Source of the DNA: Grammothele lineata
Lineage: Eukaryota > Basidiomycota > Agaricomycetes > Polyporales > Polyporaceae
Length of the DNA stretch: 64,000 nucleotides
Reading direction: 5' to 3'
Assembly (NCBI GenBank): GCA_002150815.3
Contig: NDFF03000013.1
Location: forward strand, 372,001 to 436,000
The notes under the pieces: model-generated
Database searches by the model: none
Seen by the model: the letters and a program-made list of their open reading frames with translations, nothing else
Told to the model about the DNA's origin: nothing
Position numbers and translations under genes: made by a program
Shown here: positions 23,260 to 35,502 of the stretch, piece by piece
Numbering within the stretch: position 1 is the stretch's first letter
Layout of the letters: each line of letters begins with the position of its first letter

Positions 23260-24654
23260 GGTGCAGGCGTAATGGGTGTTTGTTTGAGTGGCGCGTGGAT
23301 GGGAGCGGAGTGGTACGCGCGCAAGATGAGAGAGCAGAAGACAGACGCGTCGAGACGCGGTGACCGTAAATGAGGTCGGGCGTCTACGCGTTACGCGTCA
23401 CCACGCAACACGCGAGCACGTGAGCTAAAGCGTCCCTCATGAGCGCCTAGCCGAGTACCCATGTCTTGACCCGCAGGAACTCATCGCAAGGCCGCATTCT
23501 CAATGCAACCGGCTCATCTGCGCCGCAATGACGGTTGTATTAAATGTGAAGGAGAACGCAGCACACTGTTTATAATTCTTATGCTGTCTCGTGTCGACCT
23601 GTACTCATCACCCAACAAGAGTTTTCGCCACCGCAGTGTCCGACTGGATGCGGGGTCACACGGCGATGCCTGTCTTCCCCGTCATGTCCCACATACGCCC
23701 ACACGAGCAGACGGATGCGAAGACAGATACGCTAGAGGCTGTTGCGTATGGAAGGACGTCGCGACCATCTCCAGCCAGTGCTCGCCCACTGTACCCCAAG
23801 GGAGCGACACACTTACGTCCAATTGCAGCCGTCTGTGCCACATGCTCCGACATGGCTTCGCCTTCATGTGGCAGGTCCAGCATTCAGGCTCTCCTACCCG
23901 TCATCACAGAGGCAGCCGCAAATGCCAAGCCTCCCACTCGATAGGAACCCCGGACTCCGAAACCAGCGAGACCGGCGAGACCTGGCCATGCATAGCGGCG
24001 TCGCCGACGCAGCCTCATGAACTCTCTGTGGCATCCCCCATCTCTTCTCGAAGAAGCTGGGATGCGCTACCGGTTACTCAACATCGGCGCACAGCGGTTC
24101 CTAGGGCTTCGATTCTCAATGACGAACCGCATCTGACAGGTGAGGAGACGTGAGATGGGACGTCGGCGGACTGTCCGACGTCGACGAATTCGAAGAGAGC
24201 TCCGGCGGGGCGTCCACCGAGAGAAGGCTGCTTGTAAGTCATTCCTGATGCTCCAATGACTGACAGGACGTCGGAGGTTATCGGGGCAGATCACACCGTC
24301 CGACGAGGTAGGCCTGAGTGGAGACCCAGATCTGCAGAGGCACCATGCACATGCGTACACTCATAGTATTCCAGTTGTCCTCACACTTGCGCCTCCTGAA
24401 GGTAGGCCGATGAGTATCTGTTCGCCTGTCTTCCAACGAAAACGACGGAGGAATATGATAGTATATAAATGCTACGAGTCAACGTCCACAAGCACACCGG
24501 CGGCGAGATCGCACAAACATTACTGAGAGACAGAACATGTAACACGTCGGGTACAGTGGAGTGATGATTAAGCTAGCAATGATCCAATTCTCTTCCTACC
24601 AATCTGCCCCCCTCTAACGAAACCAAGCTAATGCAGTCGACGAAGGGAGGAAGC
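23260..24654. other. 1.4 kb without a firm gene
   Basis: A plus frame of 216 codons (23503-24153) is open but has no recognisable motif. At 24175-24236 a plus-strand frame (WDVGGLSDVDEFEESSGG) ends at a GTAAGT donor. A CTGACAG acceptor at 24261-24267 leads to a frame containing HAHAYTHSIPVVLTLAPPEG, so part of an unrecognised spliced gene may lie here. It could not be completed. Confidence 0.35.
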
Positions 24655-26598
24655 TCACGCAACCACCGCGGGCGCTGCACGCTTCTCCGTCTCGCCCTCG
24701 TCTGAGCTCGCATCGTGCTGCGCGGGGGCGTGATGGCGGGGCTCGCGGCCACCCGTCGTAGCGGGGAGCGCACCATGCGAGTGCGTGTCGTCGTGGAAGT
24801 CGTGGCCGTTGCCGAGGTCAATGCCGACGTAGTCGTACGCGAACTCGCCCATCTCCGCGTCGTCGATGCCGAGGATCTCCGCCTCCTCGGTCGCGCGCAG
24901 GCGGAGGCCGGGGATGAAGTGCATGATCCAGAGGATGATGGTCTACAGGTGTGGTAGTGAGCAAAGGCGAGCGAGAAGAGTGAACCATTAGGACGTACGG
25001 TCATGACGAAGGAGTAGCTCAGGCCGGCGACCGAGTCGGCGATCTGGTAGCCGAGCTGGATGTAGTGGTGGTCGAGCCAGCCACCGGGGATGGGGGCGAG
25101 GCCGCCATCGAAGCCGGCGACGGACGCCTGGGCGAAGAGGCCGGTCAAGACGTTGCCGATGATACCGCCAATCGCGTGCGAAGCGAAGATCTAAGGGCAT
25201 ACTATCAGCGACGACGTCTTCGAGGGCACGATGAACCTAGACGTACATCGAGGCAGTCATCGTAACCGAAGACGAACTTAAGCTGGGTGGCGAAGTTGCA
25301 CAGGGTACCGGCCATGACACCAAAGAGAACGGCGGCAGCTGGAATGACCAAGCGTCAATTTCGATGGAGAACACTCCGTGAAAGTGGGACGTACGAGAGC
25401 CGACGAAACCCGACGCAGGGGTGATGGCGACGAGACCAGCGATGGCACCGGAGCAGAAGCCGACCGCAGACCACTTGCGCTCGAGACGGTAGTCCCAAAG
25501 CATCCAGGTAAGGCCACCAACCGACGCCGCGAGGTTGGTGACGATGCAGGCCTGGACGGCGCGGAGGTTGGCAGCGAGGGCGGAACCGCCGTTGAAGCCG
25601 AACCAACCGAACCAAAGGAAGACCGTCCCGAGGACGACGTAGGTAGTGTTGTGGGGCTTGTATGCAAGACGCTCCGTGCCGTACCCGCGACGCTTGCCGA
25701 GGTAGATCGAGATGGCGAGCGCGGCAGTTCCAGACGAAATGTGGACGGGCGTGCCGCCAGCGAAGTCGAGACCGCCGAGGACGAAAGACCAGCCGTTGGA
25801 GTTCCAGGTCCAGCACGCGATGGGGTCGTATACAATGGTCGTCCAGATGAAGACGAAGACCATGATGGGACCCAGACGGCCGCGCTCAGCGATAGCGCCA
25901 ATAGCGAGCATAGGGCTACCGATCGGCAAAACACGTCAGAGCCAAGTACGAAAAGCGGGGTAAATTGACTGATACGTACGTGATGGCGGCGAACATGAGT
26001 TGGAAGACGCAGAAAACAATGGAAGGAATGCGGGTGCTGCCGATTGAGGGCTTCTCAAGGACGCCCTTAAGGCCGAAGTACTCTGTACCCCAAACGCCTC
26101 GTCATGTGAAGAACTTGCAAAAACTGGGGCATGTACTCACGGAGGTCACCAATGTATGCGTTTGCGGTGTCGCTGAAGGCTAGTGAAAAGCTGCAGGGCG
26201 GTGAATATTCGGCCTAGGAGCACGTGGAGGGTTGTAGGCTCACCCCCAGAAGAACCACTACGGACTGATCAGACTCCGAGATATCTGGAAACAAGAGACA
26301 TGGGGACACACCTGGAAGGACACCACGGCAAGAGTCATCATCGACGCCCAAATCATGGAGAGCGCGTTTTTCCTCCTCAAAAGACCGGAGTAGAAGAAAC
26401 CGACGCCGGGAATCATGATCCAGACGAGGGCGGTGGAGGCGAGGACCCAGGCGATGTCGCCAGGGTTGTAGACGACGGTGGTGCCATCATCGGGATTGAA
26501 CCACTGAAGGGATCCCGCTAGAAAAAATGTGTGAGGTGTGCACACGAGGAGGGGGAGGAGGAGGATGACTGACAAGCGTCGTAGGTGATGTTGACCAT
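24655..26598 (-). CDS. Ammonium transporter (Amt/Mep/Rh family)
   Basis: Plasma-membrane ammonium uptake channel/transporter. The start ATG (26596-26598) gives MVNITYDA. A phase-1 intron leads to SGSLQWFNPDDGTT, and then the family core: LVWIMIPGVGFFYSGLLRRK, WFFWGFSLAFSDTANAY, AERGRLGPIMVFVFIW, LDFAGGTPVHISSGTAA (first pore His), FLWFGWFGFNGGSALAAN, GFCSGAIAGLVAITPASGF, FVFGYDDCLD and FASHAIGGIIGN (second pore His). The C-terminal tail has LRATEEAEILGIDDAEMG and FAYDYVGIDLG, as in fungal Mep2-type proteins, then a His/Asp-rich end. About nine exons; 11 membrane spans expected. Both twin histidines are present, so it should be functional. Fungal members are induced when good nitrogen sources run out. 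GATA motifs lie upstream. Confidence 0.95.
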
Positions 26599-28912
26599 GG
26601 CGAGACTCTGCTAGCGGGGAGGTAGCTGAGCTGGTCGGAGAGCACGTCGATGGCGGACGGCGGTGACGAACGAGGAGCTCGGATGGGAAGAGAAGGGCCT
26701 CTAGCGAAGGAAGAGCGCATTATAGGGCGTCCGTTACTCAACGGCGCCAGGCCCGCCCCGCGACCAGCCCCGCAGCGAACCACTTATCGGCCAATCGTAG
26801 CGGGCACAGTTATCGTCGCCCCCGCCATCGTCCTCCCAGATCTGTCACAGCATCCCGCGTCCCGTCCCGATGCAGGACAGCCAAGCCTTTTGCTTGCCCT
26901 CCTCATGCGCCCGACGCTTCTCCCGTCGTCGTATCCCCGCACCGCCCTCAGACCGTGCCCGTCGTCTTTTGCTTCGCGCTCGCTGCGTCTGCATGCGGCG
27001 GCGTCAGCCCGCTCACTGCCGGACGCCTGGCGCGCGTGGCGGGTGGCTGTACAGCGAGATAAGGACGGAATCTCGATGGCTGGCAGAGTAAGCATTCAAC
27101 CTCCTTCGCCTTATCAGGCAGCGCGAGTGCCTGAAAGAAGAGCCCGATGGTCCCAGCCTGAGATCCTCCAGATGCGCGCTTCGAGACGGCTTCGAGCGCC
27201 TCTCAAGCCCTCTTGCATCCCTCGGTGGCACCGTGACTGCCTGTGCTCTCAGAACCCCAATATCGCAGACTATCGCACGCCTGCAGACGTACGAAGCGTC
27301 GCCACAGACCAGCCCAAGCCACACATCGCACGGCATGTGCACAACACGCCGCAACGCACCTGCCCCAGTTCTCTGACAGCCTGTGCCTGCCCATCTCACG
27401 GAAGAACAGTTCCCCTTCGGAGCGCCCGCTCAGCCCATGGCCCATGGGTGTATCAGCCGCAATCCGGCAATTATCTCCTGCTTCAGCACCCTCGAAGCCC
27501 CTTCTGCACTCGCACATCCTCTCAAACACCCCACTCTCCCTCTCACATCCCGTTCCAGCCACGTGCGACCACCTGAGATCTTACCGCACGTCGTGCAGAG
27601 CCCGCCTGAGCCCGCCTGCCCATCCGCGGTTTTCTCGTGGGTTCTCGGCTTCGCTTCACGGCGACGTCAGCCCAGACTGTAGACGTCAACTAGTGTTGAC
27701 TCGGCTTTTCCCTTGGGTAAGCACGAGCGCACCCGGATGCACTAGCTGCCGTCCGTTATCTCAAATCCCCACATTTGATGGCGCCTTTTATCTGCCCTTC
27801 AGCAGTCCAGGCACATTCCAGCCCCTTTCCCTTCTTTGCCGATACGTCACTCGATGAGTCCTCTGCCGTGGTTGATTCATAACTTCCCCGTCTCCGATCC
27901 GCCTTGCCAACTTGGCCTGCTCCCTCCGTTCCGCCCCTTCTTCCGCGATGTTGCGGAATGAGACCTCCGGGACCGCAGCGCCGCCGAGTCGTGCGCGCGC
28001 TCCCTTGCAACGTTTATGATATCTCTGACAGGCAACCGACGCGCCACGACTACAAGCTTCGCGCCACATCCTCAACGTTCAACCTCTTCGCAACCTCACC
28101 CAACCTTTCCGGGATACTCGCCGCTCTCAATGTCCCTCGTGAGCGGTCTCGGGCGACTTCGCACTCTGACTCATCCTTCCGCCATGAACCAGACATTAAG
28201 GCGTCGCACGTCGCACGGTCTCCATCCGACGCTGGGATTTCCCTCCACACCATCACAGCGGTCCGTGCAGGCTGTCACTTCTAAATTCTCTTTCCCCGGG
28301 CTGCGGTCTCTGCGTGTGATTGCACCCTGTAAGTCTCGTGTGCGGAACTGATCACAGAGCCTCACGAATATGCGTAATGGACTTTACGATGGTGGACTAC
28401 GAACTTGCAAGAAACTACGAGCGCTTGACCCGGACATAAGGGTCCTCAATCGCCGTCCGGCTGGATCGGCCCATGCCCGCCGAGGTGCCGCGGACTCTTC
28501 ACCTCAATCGGATGGGCGCATCAATATCTATATCGAGAAATTACCGCCTCTGCCCCCGCCGGAGCGGCGCAAGCAAACTTTTTTTGCCTTGCCGCCTCCT
28601 GTGTCAACGACAAGAGATTTCAGTCCTGCGACCTCCCTCGCGCATTTTTTTCTCGCAATTCCGCCTTCCTCGGACCGTTCTCTTCATCATCTTTTCGTTG
28701 ACTCGACTCAGACAACGTCCTAGCTCTCGTTCAACGTTAACGTTCAACCCAAGCACAATCTCGATATATTTCGCCTGTCCATCGAAGAAGTGGCTCGCCG
28801 TATCCTTGTTCGCTCTCGACATCACGACCACATCGACGTTCACGGAAGAGCGTACCAGCTCGGACGCACCTCAAACAAGTAACGTACATCGCAAGAACCT
28901 CCACCCACCTTT
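26599..28912. other. 2.3 kb upstream region shared by divergent genes
   Basis: Lies between the 5' ends of the ammonium transporter (minus) and the gene at 28.9 kb (plus). A plus frame of 308 codons (26650-27576) is open but has no domain-like content and spans the GATA motifs, so I do not call it a gene. Between 28740 and 28890 a frame reading SIEEVARRILVRSRHHDHID is open but lacks a start. It could be an upstream exon or leader of the next gene. Confidence 0.4.
26784..27115. promoter_or_regulatory. GATA motifs upstream of ammonium transporter
   Basis: GATAA on either strand lies at 26784-26788, 26810-26814, 27058-27062 and 27111-27115, from 186 to 517 bases upstream of the ATG. A CCAAT box (26791-26795, on the opposite strand) is close to the first two. 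The number is higher than expected by chance for this GC-rich DNA and fits nitrogen-repression control. This is inferred from sequence only. Confidence 0.4.
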
Positions 28913-29921
28913 ATGGCGATCGTACCCAAGTCCGAGCCCGTCGAGGCCTCCCTCCCTCCCGCTCCTCCCGTCTCTGCACCCAAGTCGCATCCCAACCCGC
29001 ATCCCCTCCTAAGTCCACCTCAAAGCCCATACCCAAGCCCGCCATCGACAACAAAGCCAAGTCCGCCGCACTCAAAACCCTCACCGAGACACGCCGCGCG
29101 CGAGCGTGGGCGGTCGCGCGCTGGCCGCTCGAGCGTGTCCCGGCAGCGTCCCGCGCGCGTGTACACCTCCCTCGGACGTACCTCGCGCGGAGTGGAAAGG
29201 ACGTGCGCTCAGTGCGTGCGGGAGAGGACATCAACCAGCTGGTGTATAGGCACTATTCCGAGGCGGTGCCGCGCGAGGGGGAGGACGGGGACGGGGACAA
29301 GGATGTGAAGGCGATGAAGGGGAGGGAGAGGGAGAGGGAGACGAAGGGGGCGCCAAAAAGCCTGAGGGAGTGGCCGAATTACGTCGCGCCGGAGGGCGTG
29401 CTCGCGCGGAGGTGAGTCTGTTTGCCAACTTGTGTATTGAGGCTTGTCCCAGTTGAGCGCGCTGCGTTTCCGTTCCCGCCGCGTCCTGTGATCTGTGCGC
29501 CTTATGGCATGCTCTGAGCTTCTGCCGTTGCGCGCATCGCGCAAACGGCGAGGAGCTCGAATCCATTCATGGACCGGAGCACGCATCGCGGGGAGGCGGG
29601 AACAAGCGCGCCGCGCTCCAGGCGGCATGCCGACATCTCACCTCTTCTTCCCCTTCGACTCCGTAACCCCGGCCTCTCATTGCGCCGCCGCCGCCGCCGC
29701 TCCATCTTTCCTTTTCGCCGACCATCGCCGCCGCGGCTTCGTGCAGACACGAATTCCTCGGGCCCGACCCGCGCATCGCCGGCTACTACGTCGACGCGGA
29801 CGGGGATTACCACGTCAAGTGGTATGACACTTTCCTCGGCGACCAGTGGATGGACGACCGGAAGTGGAAGTTCGATGTCCGGCTCGACGAACACGGGGAG
29901 TGGGTCGATGCGGACGAGTAG
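28913..29921 (+). CDS. Uncharacterised three-exon gene with Tyr/Trp-rich C-terminal domain
   Basis: Exons 28913-28969, 29014-29411 and 29747-29921 join in phase to about 209 residues. The start is MAIVPKSEPVEASLPPAPP. Exon 2 gives a basic Ala/Lys region (KPAIDNKAKSAALKTLTETR), then GEDINQLVYRHYSEAVPRE, a Glu/Lys-rich stretch and PKSLREWPNYVAPEGVLARR. After a long 335-nt intron, exon 3 reads HEFLGPDPRIAGYYVDADGD then YHVKWYDTFLGDQWMDD and RKWKFDVRLDEHGEW. The C-terminal block looks like a compact conserved domain, but I cannot name it. The first intron has a weak GTCTCT donor and is supported mainly by frame and phase. The long second intron might hide another exon. Confidence 0.55.
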
Positions 29922-30676
29922 TGCTCTGGGACTGGGGTAGAGGGGATGCAGCTCCGGGCTCGTTCGGCGCCGCTGTGCGTTCGAAGTGTAGGACGCGCGA
30001 AGCTCCGCACCGAGGGAGAGGAGAGGATGGGGGAAGAAAGGGAAGGGCCTAGCCTTGGTCTGGCCCATGATGGTGTGCATCCTCGGCCGCAACGGCAGAA
30101 CGATGGCAAACTAGCTGTCGCGTAGAATACATGTCGCAACACGCACCCTTTTCCTGAGCTCCGGTACCGCAGATGACGCTTCGGAACGGCGAGCGTAGAA
30201 AGAGTGCTGCCTTTATGCTCATCGTGGATAACCCGCTGATCCACGTTGCCGGCATGTCTGTCTGTCGACGTCTAACTGACGTGGCACGCGCTTTCCCCCG
30301 AGTACCGCGACTTCCCAAACGATCGTATATCACCGTTAGAGACGGACCCACTACACAGGTTACCCAAGAAAGCGATTACAACAGCAATATAACAGTAAAT
30401 TAGTATCGTGTACCAGGCCTTCGGCGAGCGCGCACGCGCGCAGCGACCAAGTGCCCGAACAGGTCGCCCTTGAGGTCGCCTCGGCCTCGATCAGCGACGT
30501 ATGTACAGCTCGCACATCGTACATCTAGAGACAGGCGCACGACCCGCGCGGGCACCTCCCGACCTCCAAAGGAACAGCGCTCCCGAATACAGCCCTGCGC
30601 TCTCAGCACGTGATGTAGGGCGCGCGTGCGCAAGGCAGACTCGAAAGACCAGCCCGAAGAAGGTCACTAGGGTCCC
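29922..30676. other. Intergenic between converging genes
   Basis: 3' region of both neighbours. No open frame with coding character and no repeat seen. Confidence 0.5.
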
Positions 30677-33384
30677 TTACCCCTCCGCGCCGCCTCTCCG
30701 GTCGCCGTGCTCGCGGTACTCCCCGCTAAGGCGCCATGACTGCGGCGCGAGCCACTGCTTCTTCGCGCGAGAGCCATGGCCGCCTGCGGATCCGGGGCGG
30801 CCGCCCGACGACGGGCCAGAGTCTTCAACCAGCACCTCCTCCGTTACTTGCACCATGACGGGCGCGGGGAGCGAGCGCGTCTGCATGATCTCCACTACGT
30901 CTTGTTCGGTGGGCTCGCGCGGGCGGAGGAGCGCGAGTGGATGAGCGCGGCTGCTCTTGCGCGCAGGCTTGCTCTTGCCGTTGTTCGTCGCGAACTCGGT
31001 TGAAGTCTGGGTGCGTAGGCGAGAGGTCATCTCGTGCGATTCGGAGGTGAGGGGTGATGGAGAAAGGGAGGGGGTGCCCGTAGAGAGTACACGGGAGTTG
31101 CGAGCGAACATGGGGGAGTGGGGCGAAGACAAGGGTGTGCCGCGCTGGGGTGTAGGAGGGTAGTCGTGTTGAGAGCGCGGTGCATGGTGGGTATCGGGGG
31201 TATAAGGGAAGGGGGGACGCTTAGTGTCCTGGGTGGAGCCGCGGCCCGAAGCGTCGTCCTCGTAGTCGAGGTCGTCATCGTCGTGATGCTCGAAGGTCAT
31301 GATGGGTGCGCCGAGGTTGCCTACGACGGAATTCGTGAAGGCAGACCAGCCCGACTGTGCGTGCGTGGCTGCTGACACGCGCTTCGCGTTGACGTGCGAG
31401 TAGTCGGACGTGCTCATCTGGTGCTGTTCGCCTTGGCTGAGAGACATGTTTTGACGTGAAGAGATGACCGGGCCGCGCCTGAGGACTTCGGCGCGGAGAT
31501 TGAGCATCAAACGAGAGACCATTAAGCTCGTGATTCTGCGAACACAATGTGAGTGACATGTTTGGGGATCCTAACCAGGTTCAAATGCTACGTACAGCGT
31601 GCTGAATGAAGCGTTAATGACCTTGAGGTCAGCCTGCGGGAGCGGTAGTCAACATCGGCACACATCGTCATGCATTACGCCTGAGACGTAGGGCAGCACT
31701 TACAGTTGCAAACTGTGCGGAACACCAAGCAACAAGTGTTAGAACGTATCAACACGGAGAAGCAATGGGCTTACGATGAAGATTAAAGTCGTAACGAGGT
31801 TGGCAGCGAAGATCGCCGCGAAGTACATCACGCCTACAAGCCCCCCGATGGTCAGCATATGGCCTATGGACATCAAGCAAAATCACGACGAGATGGCGCA
31901 GGCATTCATAGATCTCAGCATCCGTGAAAGGCACGATCGACTGCGAATGCAATTGAATGTTGTGCTTTTGACGGCGATCCTCCATCTCGAAGCGACCCGT
32001 GACAACTACAAGTGGAAGGGTACGCACCGTCGCGCATGATGACAGTGATCAGTGACAAAGCCTCGTGGAAGTACGTGCGCCGGTAGAGCTGTATGGTACG
32101 ATACAGCGTTGCGAAGAAAACACACGAGTCTGGCGTGGACGAGGATGGTCGGGGAAGAGCATGAGAATGAATCCGAGAAAGCAGTAAGTGATCATAATCC
32201 GGTGCGATGATTAAGCGGGAAAGAACGCACCGAACACAAGCTCCGCCACCCAGGTATAGATAATTCTGTCGCCTCTGTGGGAACGCACGAGGTATGTGGT
32301 GAGTAACGAGAATGGAAGCGCGTGTTGTTCGCGGCATCCGGCGTTTAGGTGTATGGATGGGCCGCACGCAATTAAGAATCTGTCAACGAGACTCACGGTG
32401 AAGATCGACCTGTCAGGATACATCCAACAAGCCCTGTTAAGGAACGGTGTAAGCGGCTCATGTAGGCAAACGAGTAGCGTAAAACATGGAGACCCACCTG
32501 GTGGGAGCTGCAGCATGACACCGTCCGTGAATGCCCACTATGTACCACACATGACGACCGGGTGCAGAATCTAAAGTCAGCAATCGGTCGCGACGCCGTT
32601 CCGTCTGCTGCGCAGCACGGAACGACCACAAAAACACGATACGAACGATCTTAATCGCGAGCTCGCACGCGAGGAGGAGGCTGAATCCATAGAGTACGGT
32701 CTTGCTCTTGGAGTAGATCGAGTATAACCGGAGGATGAAGATGACTAACGTGCGCACGTGAAATGTCAATAATCCCATGTGTGCTCGCCCAGAAATGCGC
32801 ATGAGCTTACTGCCGACGGTGGTACAGGTGAATATCTTCAAGACCTCCGGGTAAAGGACGTAGCGTTGACAAGCGTCTTTGCCCCAGTCTGGATCTTGGA
32901 AAGCTGTGCAGTGCGCCAGGAAACAAATGAGTGCGCTCACGCGGCCACGGTGATAGAACGAGCGAGAGTGGATCGCTTACGCACCAACGATAATTACAAT
33001 GTAGCCGAGCGGAGAGAGGTAGCGATTCTGCCCTCGGATCAACGCTCTACCCACTAGCGCGGTGCCTCGGGTACGGCGTCAACACTCACGAGAAACCAAA
33101 GGACCGTCGCGCCCGTGAAACGCTGCTTCCAAATCTTCTCGACCTCGTCTCCGAAGGTGATTGCGATGTCGTAGAAGAGCATTACTAGAGTAGAAAACGC
33201 GTGAGGACGTCTTGCCGTGCACTGAGGACGGGTGCAACGGACCACAACAAGCGAGAGAGTACATCTTCGCCGCGAGCCTGGTGGCGTTCCGGTAAAAATC
33301 AGCGACGTGCACCGAGACATCGACGTGTCTATGAGGGACTCACAGATGCTCCGTTATCCTGATGAGCTGGGCATCTGTGCTCAT
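30677..33384 (-). CDS. DUF6533 domain membrane protein with long Ser/Pro-rich tail
   Basis: The ATG at 33384 gives MSTDAQLIRITEHL. Spliced exons then give LVMLFYDIAITFGDEVEKIW and KQRFTGATVLWFL, followed by NRYLSPLGYIVIIV. This is a good match to the DUF6533 domain, better than the four divergent copies. Further membrane-like exons include FQDPDWGKDACQRYVLYPEV, LVIFILRLYSIYSKSKTVLY and MLTIGGLVGVMYFAAIFAAN followed by LVTTLIFIV. The last large exon (about 31522-30677) has SLMVSRLMLNLRAEVLRRG, equivalent to the LLNLRKAA tail of the short family, then a 250-residue cytoplasmic-type tail rich in Ser, Pro and Thr with SPLTSESHEMTSRLRTQT. Seven spans and many introns are expected. Function is unknown; DUF6533 proteins resemble orphan seven-span receptors. 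Confidence 0.75.
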
Positions 33385-33460
33385 GGTCGGTCGCGGATGG
33401 CGTCGCGCGTCAAGCCAGCCTGGAAAGGCGTTGGTGGGGAAGACGGCGGGTGAAGGGAGG

Positions 33461-33483
33461 CGGGCGGGCGGGCGGGCGGGCGG
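33461..33483. repeat. (GGGC)n tetranucleotide repeat
   Basis: About five perfect GGGC units in a G-rich, purine-biased stretch (33425-33560). It lies 80-100 bases upstream of the ATG of the minus-strand DUF6533 gene, with the G-rich strand opposite to the gene. It could form a G-quadruplex. Confidence 0.7.
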
Positions 33484-33484
33484 A

Positions 33485-35502
33485 GGAGAAGAAATAGGCG
33501 GAAAGGAGGGATGGAGTGGGGAGAAAGAAGGACGGAACCGAAGCGCGGCGACTGGAAAGAAGAGGGGAAGCGGCGGATCGGCTGGAGGCCAGGGACGAGG
33601 ACGCCTGCGTGAAATGCCGTGCGCGCTCGGGCGTCTACGCGCGCGCGTGGGCGATGGACCGGGGATGGGATCGCACGCGGAGACAAGATACCTCTCGTTT
33701 CGTTCGACTCGCACGGCCACCAAATCTCGCCCGCCGCCATTCACGTTCAATTCAGTCCTCAGCCTCCGCCACCCTGTCACGTGTACGCCCCCGGTGGGAG
33801 ACTGGAAGCTTGTTTGGCCCATCCGAAGCCCACAAGAACCCTCGTAAGAGCCCTCGCAACGGCGTTTGGGCACGCGCCATCAAGCACGACTGAGAAGAAC
33901 GACGGACGTCAGCTGCGCTCTATCCCGGTCATGATAGACGCATGAATGACGCTGAGCCTGACGCACCAGCTGCGACTCTACATGTCTGCCTCCATTTTCG
34001 TTTGCTTCTCATGAATACATCACCGCCCGGCCGGTAAGTGCGTCCGAGGACGACGCTACAACGTGAAAGTTAGTCTCACTCCCGTCCGTCGTGCGAATTG
34101 TCCGTCCTTACAGAGAATACTCACTATACCCTTCTACGAGAAATTTGGCCAGGAAACACAAGACCACATGCAGACGATCAAAGCTGATCCCGCGTTAAGG
34201 CACTCGTTGCGTTCACTTGCCCCGCAAGGGCATGCGTCTAGGCTAAAGCGCTCAAGCGCTGACGCGATCCATCTCATCTTCAGCGCAGCATCCACGGCGG
34301 TCCGTTGAAGCTCCAGCACATCGGGCATTGCATCGCTCTTCGGCGCTCGCTGCCCTGTTTCGATGTACGTGTTGGGCGGATGTTTGGGCTTGTCGGGGTC
34401 GGCGACGCCGCCACTATCTTCCAATGTCTCACTAAGTGACAAATGAAGATATTTTCCGCGTCAGCATTGCGTCTATGAGTATGCAACAGAACTGAAAAGA
34501 CGTTGGCAACCAGCACCTGGAGCCTGATGAAAGAAAATACGCTATCTCCGAGTCGTCTTAGCATCTCATAACTGCTTTGCTATCGCCAACGAACTGCAAC
34601 GGCCCAGGGCCACATGCATCCGCAAACCTCGGAAGCGAAACCGTGATGCTTCTTCCATCCGCGATGGCATCCACAGATCCAGGTACCGCGCGCCGCAGTC
34701 CGGTGCAACCTCAGGGGTACAGACTTACCTCGTCCTCTGCCGGCATACGGAACGGGTTAATCAACACCTTGGGAAAGGCCGAATCAAGACTTCGGCGTCT
34801 CGGATCGGTCCAAACTGTGTGTCCTGGGTGTATGTGTGCGCTAGTTGACTACGTGCCATCCATTCCATCTGGGACGTACCGCGACGATCACCCTCCCAAT
34901 GCGAGGAACGTGGAGGGATAACACACGGAACAGCGCATCTTCAGCGCGCCCAGGGACCGCATGAGGTTATGTAGTCTTGTTAACTTGTCATCTTGTTACC
35001 GCCACGACGTCATGAACCAGCCACCAAGTAACAATCATTCTGAGGTGGTCAATTTCCGTTACACAGGTACAGTCAGCTCACAATCGTCCAACCAGTACCG
35101 TTGAATGCCACAACTGACCGTAGTCTTGTGTTGGTCAGAAAGAGCCGCTTCAAGAGGACATGCACGCATGAAGCCCGATTTGCTTCCGGTGATTCCGTAC
35201 TCGCAGGCCCGGAAGCAATCAAGCCCGAATAGCTGGAGTCCACTTGCTCCACATTCCTGATAGACTGATACTGGCCGGTCCGGCGATAGCTTTAATGCTG
35301 GGCTCTAGCGAGACATTGATTCTTCAAGACTGAAGGTCGACGGCAAGCAGGTACACTGCAATGTAACATACTTAGATCATTGTGAGTCGAGGAAGAGTGC
35401 AAGAAACTCCGAACGCTGCGCACCGTTCTTCTGCGAAACTTCCTCGCCCCGCCGCTCCACTTATACATCGCGCAAGGATGCCGTCCCATAGCTCACTAGT
35501 GC
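33485..35502. other. 2 kb with only coding fragments
   Basis: The first 400 bases are the upstream region of the DUF6533 gene. A minus frame of 102 codons (34134-34442; includes MPDVLELQRTAVDAALKMRW) has some coding character but no known motif. A minus stretch near 34729-34815 ends at a GTAAGT donor and reads FPKVLINPFRMPAEDE in one frame and FGPIRDAEVLIRPFP in another. These may be remnants of a decayed gene. Nothing complete can be assembled. Confidence 0.35.

Noticed and set aside
26650..27576. Plus-strand open frame of 308 codons upstream of the ammonium transporter
   Set aside because: Random amino-acid content, no motif, and it spans likely promoter elements of the divergent transporter gene.
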